Assembly: GCA_928212115.1 (NCBI GenBank)
Contig: CAKMRJ010005745.1
Span: 222,124,244 to 222,188,243 of the forward strand
Origin: Lactuca virosa
Taxonomy: Eukaryota; Streptophyta; Magnoliopsida; Asterales; Asteraceae
Reading direction: 5' to 3'
DNA: 64,000 nt
Positions 32,297 to 44,760 of the stretch are shown here, piece after piece; the stretch's first letter is position 1, and every line of letters begins with the position of its first letter. The notes beneath the pieces were generated by a model, which was given only the letters and a program-made list of their open reading frames with translations, was not told the origin of the DNA and did not search any database. Position numbers and translations under genes: made by a program.

Positions 32297-33189
32297 TTGA
32301 CGCGCGATTCTACAACACCATTCTGTCTAGCTCGACTGAGTCTATGTTATACCAAACCCTTTTGTCTTAAATCGTTCGATCGCGAAACTCCCGTCGCTCG
32401 TGACGACAACCAGATGCGAACTTTAAAGAATTCATCTCTCTTCGAAATCCGAAAGTATTCATACGAAGAGTATCATCCGCAAAGAGAAGGACAAAGTAAG
32501 AGAACCATCCGGACAATTGAAGATGTGTCATGGGACCCACATCTATCCTTAATTGAACCTTCGTGCAACAATGGCGACCTTTCCAGTAGCAAGGTTGTGC
32601 CGTTCGAAGCCCTCTGCAGCCATAAGTACAGACCCCATCTGTGCTGGGCTGAGGCGGGAGACACGCAAATAGACAAGAGTCAAGTCCCCGACAGCACTCT
32701 CACGAGTCCTGAAATCATCCGAGAGATGGCAGAAAAGATCGTACGAAAGGGGCTATGTCGATAATAGACAAAAACCATTGGAGTCCCAGATTGGTGAACG
32801 TTTCTTTCTTACAGGTTTTACCCTGGAAAAGCCTGATACGCTTCGGAAAGCATAGAAAGCTAAATCCAAGATACGTTAGACCGTCAGAGATCCTTGCTAG
32901 GATCGGTCCCATAGCGCACAAACTCCAGTTACCTCGAGCGCTTAGCAACGCTCATCTCGTCTTCCTCGTTCCAAACCAAAATGAGTGTCCGACCGATGAG
33001 ACACTTACGATTTCCCCTCAACAGCCTCGAGTTAGACGAGAGTCTACACTTTGTGAGAAAATCATCCGGGCTCACGGATCGAGAAGTCGAGCGAACGAAA
33101 TAACGTCACATCCCGATAGTGAAGGTCCGCTAGAATGTCAAACAGGAACTTGGATTCACTTGGGAGCGCGAGAGTCCCATGAACCTTAA
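32297..33189 (+). pseudogene. Integrase C-terminal remnant
   Basis: Two overlapping frames carry RTIRTIEDVSWDPHLSLIEP, VPFEALCSHKYRPHLCWAE, then PWKSLIRFGKHRKLNPRYV, EILARIGPIAHKLQLP and ALSNAHLVFLVPN. These match the end of the Ty3 integrase core, the GPF/Y-type module and the following segment. The catalytic DDE part is missing and a frameshift occurs near 32755. In the family this module precedes a chromodomain; I see no convincing chromodomain. Confidence 0.8.
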
Positions 33190-33253
33190 GTACCTACATC
33201 TTTTCCAAGACCATGAGTTATATTCTTATTCTTGAATTTCGGGACGAAATTCC

Positions 33254-33270
33254 CTCTAACGGGGGGGTGA
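33254..33270 (+). promoter_or_regulatory. Polypurine tract
   Basis: CTCTAACGGGGGGGTGA directly precedes the 3' LTR start at 33271 and would prime plus-strand synthesis. The preceding GAATTTCGGGACGAAATTCC is an inverted repeat found at the same place in the element at 48906-53081. Confidence 0.85.
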
Positions 33271-35731
33271 TGTGACAACCCGAAACATCTGTCTCGCACA
33301 CTTAGCCAATTCAATCAAAGTTAAACATGTTTCGTTGACTTCTGGCACTGTTTGAGGGTTCGTTTAAGTGATTCTAAGCCTGAGTATGACCAAGGTTGAG
33401 GTTAGGAATGAGTCATCAAGTCGTATACTGTCAAAACAGGGCCATACACACCCTTAGAGGGAGTGTACGGCCGTACACATGGGTGTGCGGCCGCACACAC
33501 ACCTCCTGGCAGCATACTCCCTTCTAGGCAGCACACCCACCCTATATAAAGGGTAGACCCCTTTCCTTTCATTCCTTTAACATCCTGGCAGCACTCAACA
33601 CCTTTTCTCTCAAGACTCTTCAACCGCAAACCCTCCCAAGGCTTCAAAAACGTGAGTAATCCATCCCTTAGCTTGTTGTACTTGAAGAACCAGTTCATCT
33701 AAGCCTTGACTCATCAAGTTTCATCATGTTCTTCATCCCTTGAAGGAGTGCGGCCGCACACCTTCATAAGGTTGGCCGCACACTCTTAAAACACCCTCCA
33801 AAGTGAGAGTTTGACTTCCGTCTTCGAGTTAGACATGACCATAGCCTTGCTACACCTTGGAAATGGCATTTTGGACATTTTTGTGTGGGGTGTACGACCG
33901 CACACACCTGTGTACGGCCGCACACACCCTTGTGCGGTAGCACACTCCAAGTGTGCGGCAGCACACTCCCGTGTGCGACCACACACCCAAGTGTGCGACC
34001 ACAGACTCATTCTAGGACCATAAACTCACTTCTAAGACCCTAAACTTGTACTACAACTAAGTTTGGACCAAGAACACTTCATGTATGCAAGTGTAGGCCT
34101 TGAAAACACCACAAGAACACCTCTCATCTTGAGTGTACGGCCGCACACCCATTGGGCCGCACACCCATGGCCGTACACACCTTAAAGGTGGCCATACACT
34201 CACCTCATGCAGTCCTTTAGAGCTCTAACACTTAGTGCAAGTAGTCCCAAGTTCCTAGAGTGGTTCTCCATCACATTTAGTGGTGAAATACCTTCATTTG
34301 ACTCCTTTATGTATCATTGCATGTTAATTAGGATCAAATCGTGTTCAAGGCTTCACTTGAACATCCAACTTTTCATGCCGATCCTTCATTCAAATCACCC
34401 GATGTGAGTTCATACCCCTACGTTTTTCCAAGTTTTTCATGTTTTCAGGGGGGGAATACAAGCAAAAGTACAAGGAAACTTGTACTCAAAATATATTATT
34501 TTGTTTAAGATAATTATACTTTCAGCATGCTTTTAACACGGAAAACAGTTTTACCAAACGATTAAGAAATCAACTCGTAGGAACAGTTTTTTAAAACTAG
34601 AATAATGAACTTGTGAATCTTGTAGTAAAATGTATTATTTTATAAAGGATTCATGCAAATCATAAACAGGATTTTCAGTATTATTACTTGTAAATTTGTT
34701 AGGCTAAGTTTGAGACACGTCCTTGGTAACACTCCCACAGAATCAGAGTGTAGGACTAGCACTTGTGACCAGAGTCTCTTGTAGGGAGAGCGTGACTGTT
34801 GTGTATAGATCTATACGGGACTGACAATCCCGCACCTCACTGCTAGCTACAGTTGGACCGGCAGGTCTGCGGGTGACAAAGTCATTAAGGATATCGGCCG
34901 TTGCGGGCCATATCCAGTCAGTTATGGTCATGAAACTCACAATTTAGATAGCAGAGATTTACTTTTGTAATAATGAATCAAATGAACTAACCTCAAAGTA
35001 ATGACCAATGGATTACTAGAGGGTATTAATAATAATATCTTCAGGACTTAGTTCATCACGGTTTTCTTTTATTTAGTTTTTAAGACTAATATACCTCTCT
35101 GGGTGTAACCAGGGTTTTAAAAGAAAACTGCTTTTATATACACGAGTATGGTAGATACTTGCAAACCTCAGTTTTAAAACGGATAAACAACCAACCACCC
35201 TTTTTGGGAAAATATAGGATTTTCCCGGGATAAACCGGCTATTCAAAACGAATTGTTTTACAACCAACGGATATTCATATTCATTCCACGACTCATTGGA
35301 TTGTAAATATCCTGTACGAACCTGGAAGTCATGGAAGGAATGAGCTTTCAAACACGTTTTTCATAAGAAAATATAGGATTTTCTTGAGGAACACTCTTCA
35401 AAAGGATTCAAATAACTCTTTTCCATCGAAACCAAATGCTTATGAACTCACCAGCTTTATGCTGATATTCTTTAAAACTGCTTGTATTCTCAGGGAATTA
35501 GTAGACAGGTACTCCCAGGAGTTTTGCAGAAGTCGGAGCGTTAGAGTCGCGTCTTTCTATTTTGCTTTTGATATGAACAAAACTATGTATTAAACAATGT
35601 AAACCTTTTTCATATATGTATTCGATGGCTGGTTGTGTTTACTATGGTTGCTATGATACAATTGTTGTGATACTACGCATGACGTCCTCCACCCCCGAAC
35701 GATTCCGCCGTTCCGGTTTGGGGGTGTGACA
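33271..35731 (+). mobile_element. 3' LTR of the young Ty3 element
   Basis: Copy of 26598-29056. It has a better TATA box than the 5' copy (CCTATATAAAGGG, TATATAAA at 33543-33550). The GGTGAGTTCATA motif is changed to TGTGAGTTCATA (34403-34414); the partner TATGAACTCACC is intact (35441-35452). Confidence 0.95.
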
Positions 35732-35736
35732 TGTCT

Positions 35737-36112
35737 CCTCGTTGGATGGCTCCTGCCTCTAAGCCTTCTGGCTTCTCCTCAACTTGCCTCTTCTTCAAAT
35801 CTATTTTCCGCTTCTTCTACAAATGAACCACTGTTGGTCGCCGCTTCTTCTTTCTCCTTCTCCAACGAGCAGTTGTTGTTAGCCGTCATCATTAGAGCTC
35901 TGACACTGTCGTTGCCGTTGTCTTCATTTATGTTATGTTTTATATTTTTGTTTTTCCAGTTTAATCGTCCCCTCCTGATCAAACTGCGGGGGATGTTAAT
36001 GATTATGGTTTAGGCCCAAGCCCTTTAGGGTTTAAATTAAATCTATTATGTATCCCTATTTATATGAGGTTTAACCTCACTAACTATCAATGAAACATTC
36101 TATTATATAACA
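35737..36112 (+). mobile_element. Right part of the short copia- or TRIM-like remnant with its LTR
   Basis: After the TGTCT duplication comes 257 bp of Ser/Phe-coding but short-ORF sequence, then ACTGCGGGGGA (polypurine tract) and an LTR-like segment, TGTTAATGATTATGG (35994) to ATTATATAACA (36112), 119 bp. The end matches 26380-26397. Such short terminal repeats with primer and polypurine sites fit a TRIM element or a deleted copia element. Confidence 0.5.
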
Positions 36113-36321
36113 CACTAAACATCATTTTTAGCTTTAGTTTTAACATTTTAATATATTATTACATGTTCAATAGGTTTTGATGCCTACATAGTATCCACCT
36201 TAGGTGTTGATGCCTTTAAAAAAAATTAAAAAAAAATAATAATAAAGATTTGGTTTGTCTACAAGTAGAATACGAACAAAATTGCATATAAAAAAGATAT
36301 TAAAAACCAACCACAAAGAAT
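36113..36321. other. AT-rich non-coding region
   Basis: Between the TRIM/copia-like LTR and the eL22 fragment. Contains A-rich and AAT-rich stretches only. Confidence 0.6.
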
Positions 36322-38051
36322 CTATAATTCTTCCTCTTCAGTCACGTTGTGTTTCGTTAAATATTTCTTTGTCAAATATTTCAAATACCTAAAAATAAAC
36401 CCATTTAAACATTAGCCATTAAGTTATATAGGCAATCCAAGTATCCAACGTAATAATCAACTAAAAATACCAACATCTAAAAATGGAAAAAATTGTAACT
36501 TCCATATGATGGAGGTAACGAAGAAAACAATACACAGTTACACACAGCGGATATGAAACATGTATTTAAGTTATTTGAATATGCTAAACATACAATGTTG
36601 TGTCATTGTCACAACATAATGTAAGAAAAATAACTAGAATACCCTCTGTTTTCCCATGTGAATACTGCCCATATTAATGAGTACCCTTTTGTCATTTTTT
36701 TGTTTTCATCATTTTAATGATGATGTGTATTTTAGTGACATGACCATAGAGTTTGTCAACAACATAACTTAGAAGAAACATATGATGCAAAGTTGCAAAC
36801 CACCCATCTGTTTTTTTCCCAAAAAATACACAGTATTTCTGCAATATTTACCACCAGAAACTACAATAATAATGAACTTTCCAACTTCTATCGATCAAAT
36901 CACAAGCTACAAATATTAACTCAATGGCTTTGTGCTATTGTTTAAAAGTGTAACCATTTTAGGCAACGGTGTTAGAATTCTTTCATCTTCAAAACTAATT
37001 GAACTTCTTTAAAAACTTATTATTTGTTGTTTCCATAACATGTTGGTCATTGACTCCTCATATTTAAGTATCCATTCAAATATTGATCAATAAATCCTTT
37101 TGTACCACAAACTTGTGGTAAGTACATTATGTTCTAACTTGTTACAAACTTGTGGTAAACCTCTTCGAAAAGAATGAGAAATCTAGATGAAACAATGATC
37201 AAAGTTGGTTAATATTTAGTAACATTTTCCCATTCTTAAATGGGACCTTGGTCGCTTAAAATCAAAGTACACTTGTTTTAAATAAACATCTCCATATACA
37301 TTTCAATCCTTATTATACACAAACTGCAGTACCTTTCTTTATCACAAACAAGATGTTTTGGTTATTTTTGGTTAAATACAAGTCCAAAGTTAAAATATGG
37401 TGAAGTTCAACGAAGTGGCAACAAAAAAAAAAAAAGTAATATTGAATAAGTTTGGATTTTTGTAAACACGTTAAAATTTTGGATGTTGATCATATGACTT
37501 GTCTCTCTTATTGTGTTCAAAATATTCAATTAGATTAAGTTTAAGACGCCTATTATCGTAGTTTTCCCAATTGTGTCGAAGACAATTTATACCTATACAC
37601 ATGATTCGAATTAACCTGGATTTGATTTGATGTATTCATCATAAATCATCAAGCACGTAAAAACATCCTTAAAACCTGACGTGTTCAATTTAATGGATTC
37701 CATTCATTTAAAACTAAATCAAGTAGCATAATTTTCATCAAGAAAATGACAATTGTGATCCCAAACATGAGTTTACGTATAAATAGTAAAGTAATACATA
37801 AATCTAAAAATAATAATAATAATAATAATAATACCTGAGAATGTTAAATCCGAGGTGACGGTGGTTTTGTTCTTATCTTGCGAAATGGAGATGGACTCGC
37901 TGAGAGCTCCAGCATTGCCACAAATTTTGATGCGCTCATGTAAAAACTTTTCCAATAACGCGATGTCCATGATCTTATCCTCCACCGGCTTCCCACAATC
38001 GATCGTAAAAGGCGCTCCTTTCTTATTCCCCTTGCCTGCGACACCGCTCAC
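36322..38051 (-). pseudogene. Ribosomal protein eL22 gene fragment
   Basis: The upstream exon (about 38051-37829, minus) encodes AGKGNKKGAPFTIDCGKPVE, DKIMDIALLEKFLHERIK and NAGALSESISISQDKNKTTV, matching plant eL22 (large-subunit protein L22e) along most of its length. The next exon (36388-36322) encodes YLKYLTKKYLTKHNVTEEEE and a stop. The roughly 1.44-kb intron has GT and AG ends, but the simple join shifts the frame by one base. About 27 residues normally between KHNV and the acidic tail are missing. No clear ATG precedes the first exon in frame. I infer a pseudogene or truncated paralogue; it is the only host gene I recognise. Confidence 0.75.
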
Positions 38052-38137
38052 GACCTTTACCCATCGTCGCGGCTTCTTAGACGTCAGTGGACGAAGGATT
38101 CCGGTGTGTTTGGTAAGCCAGATGGTAATTTAAATTT

Positions 38138-39330
38138 GAGTAAATTACGTGAATGGTCCATGTGGTTTGGGATAATATTTGCGTTTGTTCTCTAATTTAT
38201 TTTTTAATTCGGACTGTCCCTAAAATGTAGTTTTGTTGCACGTTTAGTCCCTGCCAGACCTAAAAAGACTATCGTCCTTCTTTATTTTTTTTAATTGGTT
38301 TATTGTTTATTTATTATTTATTAATTAAAAAATGTTTAATGTCATCGTCTCTCGTCTTCTACGACGAAGGTCATATTCTCCATCCGTTATAAATCAGAAA
38401 TCAAAATAGTAAACCTTTAAAATGGATTAACAAGAAGATATGGAGTAATAAAAAAGTAGCAGATATACAAAACAAAGGCATGTAAATTCTCTAAAAAACA
38501 ATCAACACAACAAAATTTCATAAAAAGTGTAGAGATGAAACGATTAACAAAATCATGAGCCCTAAATCTTTATTCTCATCAAATTAGTCTAACCAGACTT
38601 GTTTCCAAGGGAATTCGTTCAAGAAAAGAGGAGGGAAAGATGAGCTTCCTGTGAAGTTGAATCCATAAAAGAAAATTTATGTTGTTTCCGATAAAACCCA
38701 CCACCACCATCACTTCTGCCACTTGAATCCATAAAAGAAAAAATAAAAATGATGATGTACTGGTGAAGTTATGCAGGGAATCAATTTGTTTTTGTTGGTG
38801 GCAAAAAAAAAACAATGATGGTCTTGGATATGGTTCAGGCCTACCAGGGAGAGGAGCGGATAAAGGAGAGGCGATGGTCTTACGGGGGACTCCATAGAAC
38901 ATTGAGGGTGCAACGAGAGAGTATCGATTTCTGGAGAGCATTGAGGGCTTGGTGAGAGTTTGGAACTCCGATGATGAAAGGTGAAAAGAGGTGGTGGATT
39001 TGGTATCTTGAGTCTCCTTCGTTAGGCATTTACTTATGGTGAGATTGAAAATAGGAAATGGGGAAAAGATATGTAGTTAAGGTATGATGGATAAAGGTAA
39101 ATGGATAAAAGTAAAGGTAAGGGTGGGACCCATCTTATTTATTAAATATTTTTTAATAAATAATTAACAAATAAAAAATTAAAAAGCACAATATAGTCTT
39201 TTTTTTAGGTTTGATAGGGACCAAATGCACAACAAAATTACATTTTAGGGACCTTCTGAGTTAAAAAGAGAATTAACAACCAAACACGCAGATTACCCCA
39301 AACTATAGAGACCATTCGTGTAATTTACTC
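38138..39330. mobile_element. Non-autonomous Mutator-type element, 9-bp target duplication
   Basis: 1193 bp with terminal inverted repeats of about 200 bp: left GAGTAAATTACGTGAATGGT, right complement GAGTAAATTACACGAATGGT, continuing with GTTTGGG.TAAT, TGTTCTCTAAT-like and GGTCCCTA.CA blocks. It is flanked by TTTAAATTT on both sides (38129-38137 and 39331-39339), the 9-bp length expected for Mutator-like elements. The centre (38380-39000) has no recognisable transposase; it carries a repeated AATCCATAAAAGAAAA and could include captured host sequence that I cannot identify. It sits just upstream of the eL22 fragment. Confidence 0.85.
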
Positions 39331-39339
39331 TTTAAATTT

Positions 39340-40796
39340 AGAAAATTTACAAAAATGTCCCTATAGTCTTTCATTTTCTATGTTTACGGTCTAAACCTTT
39401 TAAAACTTGCGAATATAATCTATTTTGAGAGTTTTCCATTGTATATTTGGTCTCATCAAACTTAAAATGACTAATATACTATTTATATTATTATATTCAG
39501 ATTTCTTTTATCTAATTTATTTTATTTATAAAATAAACTAGAATTGGATCCCAAACAAGAGCCCCACCCCACTATCCTTTATTTACGTACGTTCTCTCTT
39601 CCTCCTAACCTAGATCGTTGTCACTTATCCCTCATTGAGGTATGCCGCGCACACCTCCTCCTAAAGTGCTTCTCCTCAAACACATCACTCTTTTATCGCA
39701 TGTCATCAAACTTTTATTCATCGACCTCTATCATTCTTTTCGGTGAATCGGGTTAGGGATTTTTAGGAACTTGTAACCATCTCTCCAACCACTTCAGAAA
39801 ATTGATGTCAGGTCTAATGTTTGAAAGATGATTAGTCTTCTAAGTACCTATTTCAAACTAATCGGGGTAACGAATTCTAAAATTCTAATTCGTACGTCTA
39901 ATATGAGCTTCTTGTCGACGAGATTGAACGTTAGAAAGTGTGAAATCGTTAAGGAGTTGGATGTAGGTGTAGAATTGAAATACCCCTAGAATATGGTCGT
40001 GTATAAGGTCATCTGGTATACATACCACTACCATAATTATGGTGGGATGGCATGTCACTTCCACCTCATCACCACACTTAAAGCACACCATTATAAAATA
40101 CTCACCACTCCACATAACTATATCTCTCTTATTTTTTATTGGATGTTATTTATTATGGTGGTGACCACATTCCATCACACCACAATCCACCACAATCATA
40201 TGGGGTGTGTTCACTATAGTGGTGGGGTGTCATGGTGGCAACGGCCACTTTCGTTGAAGGTATTCTGGATGGCCTAATTGAAATGCTCCTTAAATGGGGT
40301 GTAGCTAGACTTCTCAATTTCATTATTGAATCTTGATATATTAATTTACAAAAAAGTCGTTAAATTCAAGAAATCAATAGTTATACTCCATAATCATCAG
40401 GTTTTACTTCTAATATGAACTTTTTATGAACTATACAATGACCTAAATGCTTCTTACCTGCACTATGTGTTTATGAATGCATTAAACCTCGAGAACAAGC
40501 TACTTTATCTGGTCATCTTTCTATCCTTCAGTTATGCGCTTATCTACCAAACCAAAGCTAAATACATGATCTATCACATCACACTTTGACTATCAGGAAT
40601 CTTGCAACTTAATTGTTCTTTAACCACCATTAATGGCAAAGCTTTTAATGGAATGGTTTCCTTCTTATGATGGCTTCGCTTCTATAAGTGTATATGTGTG
40701 TGTTTAAACTTTTGTCAATGAATGATTGTATGTGTGTGTGGTAAACTAAGTTTATATGAAGAATTATTTTCTACAAGTTGAGATTGCTTCGTCAAT
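39340..40796. other. Non-coding region
   Basis: No gene recognised. A stretch at about 40020-40250 is dense in CACCA/TGGTG motifs (for example CCATAATTATGG and ACTATAGTGGTGGGG) and may be an old MITE, but I could not define matching ends. Confidence 0.5.

Positions 40797-40860
<64 letters not shown>
40797..40860. repeat. (CA)n(TA)n microsatellite
   Basis: CA repeats to 40817, then TA repeats. With the (TA)n(TG)n at 45050-45105 it forms one compound palindromic microsatellite split by the LTR insertion. Confidence 0.9.
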
Positions 40861-40863
<3 letters not shown>

Positions 40864-42880
40864 CATCCCAAAAACCATGACAAAATTTTTCATTTTTATA
40901 AAACATTTTCACGATACCATAAGATATAAACCATTGTTTTCAAATCAAATCCATAGAATCGGAGTATCAAAAATCTCTCAAAACATAAATCAGCAGGAGG
41001 ATACGTACGATCACACTTTCGCCTTGCCTCGATCATCTGATGTACCTGAAACATGAAATCAACGACTGTAAGCCAAAGTTTGGTGAGTTCCCCCAAAATA
41101 CCCCACATATCAATATATCAACAAAGCCTGCATAATGAGCCCACAGTATAAACTGGATTGCCCCTGGGCCCACATTCTCCCGACTGGATTTCCCCTCGGT
41201 TTGTTAGCCTACAGCACAAAGTCGTACCGCCTCAACCCACCCGCACTATGTCGACATTTGCAACAGATACACAACAACCAGAAAATTCAGGTAATCATAC
41301 AAATCTACCAATCTAATAGATCTTTATAGCATATAAACATCTTATACACAAAGATATATAAAACAAATGAATGGGTCGGCATTAGTGTCTTCGACCCACA
41401 AGTACAGGGAGAAAACTCACCACGTAGTCTAGAAGATAACAGTAATGATCACTGATCTGATTCTATAGGCCACCTATGCCAGAAACAGGGACCAAGTCTC
41501 AAGGTACAACTCGAATAACTCAATTTGGCCTAAAGTCAAACTTGGTCAAAGTCAACGTTCAACGGTCAACTTCAGTCGACCTACGCCCAACGTAGCATGC
41601 AGCTCTACGCACCGCGTAGCCACCTAATGACCAACTTAATTATTAAGTCCTTAAATTTGAAGATCCTCATCCTTTCAGATCCATAACAAATGAATGTCTT
41701 AATGGATAAAGTCTCTGATTTTATCCATTTGCATGGTCACAAAGAGCACACAGTCAAAACCTAGGTCCATAAAGTTATATATTGCTTAAGAACTCATGCA
41801 TGGATGGATGAGAGTGACCAAGCTCTTAATTTTATGACTTAACCACCCTAAAACTGTCTGAAATCGGTACTCCAATGGTCTGGAGTAGCTCATACTAATA
41901 TAAAGCATGGCTATGGGGACAAAAGCATGAAATTCTTAAGCATAACTAAACTTAACATAAAATAACATCAAGGTAGAAACGTTATACCTTCTGGAGATGG
42001 ATGAGTGGATGCAAATCCTAGATCTACACTAATTTGAGCTCTTAAGTTGTTCCACAATATCCATCTTCCTTCAAAAGTGAACACAAAGGACTCCAAAAGC
42101 GCAAAACTCACAAATACTGATTAGTGTTTTCAAGGAGGTCGTTTGGAAGGGTGGAGGATGAGAATGGGAAGAGCCTCAATGGGTTAGAGCCATTAGATTG
42201 GGCTCATAATGTGACATCCCCAATTTCACCGCCAGAAAAGACCGATTTCGTTTATGCTTTTTAAAATAAAATCAGAGAAATCTTTTTAAAAGATGTTGCG
42301 GAATTGGTCCCCAAAACAAAACATGATAAAAGTTTATCAAAACCTTTCTTTATGAAATATATATTTTCATTTCATATCAAAACCTCGGGATGTCATGTTC
42401 TGATACAGATCAAAAGCATAAACAAGACATTATAAGCCTTACAACAGTTATTTGCAACTACTGGCCTATAATCCAAAAAAAATTACTCATCATCATCATC
42501 CGACTATGCTCGGGGTCCACTACCTGTAATATAAAAAGCTGAGTGGGTCAGGCTTGGGAGCCTGGTGAGCATATAGGGTTTTCAACCCATAATAAATAAT
42601 TTATTATGCTTAAACATCAAACAATCAACCCAATTATCCAATCCCCATTATCTTATTTATTTCTTAAGGATTTACCCTAAGAATCAAATCTCACTCATTC
42701 CTAAGGATTCATCCTAAGGAATAGGCACGAAGACCATCGCTGCCCAAGGTTTATACTACAAGCACTAACAAACGTCGATCAAGAATCGACTATCCTTCAT
42801 CCTATCATTCCTCAGAATTGACCTAAGGAATTTATCCAAAGTCCATTGCTACCAAGGTTCATACAACAGGCACTACGTCA

Positions 42881-43215
42881 CATAGTCGCCAGGGTTTATA
42901 CAATAGGCACTACATCTCATAGTCGCCAAGGTTTATACAATAGGCACTACGTCTCATAGTCGCCAGGGTTTATACAATAGGCACTACGTCTCATAGTCGC
43001 CAGGGTTTATACAATAGGCACTAAGTCTCATAGTCGCCAGGGTTTATACAATAGGCACTACGTCTCATAGTCGCCAGGGTTTATACAATAGACACTACGT
43101 CTCATAGTCGCCAGTGTTTATCTAATAGGCACGAAGTCACATCGTCGCCAGGGTTTATCTAATAGGCATGAAGTCACATCGTCGCCAAGGTTTATACAAC
43201 AGGCACTAAGTCCAT
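42881..43215. repeat. 37-bp minisatellite in solo LTR
   Basis: About eight to nine tandem copies of CATAGTCGCCAGGGTTTATA followed by CAATAGGCACTACGTCT, with the later copies diverging (TCTAATAGGCACGAAGTCACATCG). It lies at the position where other LTRs here carry unrelated minisatellites. Confidence 0.95.
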
Positions 43216-44149
43216 AGCTGCCAACGTACTAAATACATAGCTACCAACGTACATCTATACTGTACTAAATTCATAGCTACCAACGTACATCTATACTGTA
43301 CTTTTATCCCTCCTACTTTATCTACCCATGTTTTACTCAACATATTTGAAGATAAAATATTTATACATTTTAAATCATTTTAAACATGTATAAAACATTC
43401 ATTCAACATCCATCTCAAATAAACAAACAACATATATACACATAGCACGTATTTTATATAAAATACTTCATATCTATGTGTAAGATGAAAGTGACTATAC
43501 ACTCACATGTTTTGATGAAAATCGGGCAGCAATTCGTTTCTTAAAACGATCGTTTCTAATAAAACTGTGAGTTTTATTGAGAAACCGGGTTCTGCGAAAG
43601 GTCGGGCTTCAAAACCGAAAAGATAAATTTTCCGGGTCTTCGGGAACTTGGAACGTATTTCGGGCTTTAGAAATGATACCGGGGCTTCGGGGGAAGTCAA
43701 AATGATAAAAAAGATGAAAAATGGGTGAAAAGTGACAAATTTTGGAATTCTACCCGGGAAGTCTCGCAGCCACCACTATATATAGCAGCGAGGGTTGGAT
43801 CCGAAGCAAGGAGGGGGAGGCACGCGTCTGCGAGGCTCGGACCAGGTGGCAGCAGGGCGAGGCTCGGACGGACAGCTGCGAGCTTCGGATTGGTCAGCAG
43901 CCTCGGTCCAATAAGAAGAGTACACGCATGCGAAGGGGTGTCCGAGGAGCATCCGCGGGGTGTCTCCTGCGAGGCTGTCCGAATGCGAGTGGACCGCGGA
44001 CTTGGTCCAATCAGAAGACGACACGCGAAGCTCAGTCCTATCATGAGGTGCCACGTGGAGGCCTCGCATGCGAGGGATGACGTGTCCGAGATGACTCAGC
44101 GAAATTTCCCGGTTTTCCACATTTTCTTGATTTTTGTGCCAAAAACTTG

Positions 44150-44760
44150 CGAAAATCATAACTTTCGTATACTAGCTCTGCTTTTGACGTTCTTTATATG
44201 CACGCGTAGGTAAAATTACGCTCTACAACTTTCGTTTAGACTTCGTCGGCTAATTTTGATTTTAATTTTTATATTATTATTTTTAACAGACCGGGACAGG
44301 AAATCCGTTAAAAATTCATAACTTCTTCATCTGACGTCCGTTTTCATCTGTCTTTTTACCGTTGTGCTACAAATGACGAGACCTTCGATTCTCGTTTAGG
44401 TCGTGTCGGCTAAAAATCACTCGATCTAAAATTCGAGTTTTTAGTTGTCTACTGCTAAGCTGAAACTTCGAAAAATCATAACTTCCTCATACGCAGTCAG
44501 ATTTGGGCGTTCTTTTTATCGAACTTCTCGGTTTAACGAATACTACGAGTTTCATTTAGATCACTAAGGCTAAAAAGTAGTTTATCAAAAACTCACTTTT
44601 TACGACATTCGGCACCGTGCCGGTTTGTCGCGAAACTTCGACAGGTCATAACTTCTTCGTTATAACTCGGATTTCGGCATTCTTTATATATCCAGAAACC
44701 TTGAGAAATATACTACAACTTGGTTAAGATTAATACTTCTAAATAATCTTCCATAAAAAA
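44150..44760 (-). repeat. Fourfold U3 repeat, unit about 150-160 bp
   Basis: Each unit carries (T)CATAACTT(C/T)..C, then a CGTTCTTTATAT-like block, then a TACGA.TTTC.TTTAGA...GGCTAA block. Units start near 44156, 44318, 44476 and 44644. Related units occur at 50620-51200 and 52450-53030. Confidence 0.8.

Larger units (their letters stand above)
26598..35731 (+). mobile_element. Complete non-autonomous Ty3/gypsy element with target duplication TGTCT
   Basis: Two near-identical LTRs (26598-29056 and 33271-35731), a primer site next to the first, a polypurine tract next to the second, and 5-bp flanks TGTCT at 26593-26597 and 35732-35736. By eye the LTRs differ at about 30 positions in 2460, roughly 1 percent, so the insertion is young. 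The internal 4.2 kb holds an intact coiled-coil ORF, a protease/RT scrap, a gag zinc-knuckle ORF and integrase scraps. There is no RT or RNase H active site and the order is abnormal, so proteins must have come from a relative. Confidence 0.95.

Noticed and set aside
38579..38941. Minus-strand 120-codon ORF inside the Mutator-type element
   Set aside because: Low-complexity Phe/Leu/Ser sequence with no recognisable domain; a captured gene fragment cannot be shown from sequence alone.
40020..40250. Possible MITE rich in CACCA/TGGTG
   Set aside because: No convincing terminal inverted repeats or target duplication could be placed.
42881..43215. Array of regular 37-bp repeats resembling a CRISPR array
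   Set aside because: Units are contiguous with no unique spacers and lie in a plant LTR; it is a minisatellite.
43697..44213. Several 110-160 codon open frames on both strands in the solo LTR
   Set aside because: GC-rich palindromic U3 lacking stops by composition; four overlapping frames on two strands, none with a known domain.
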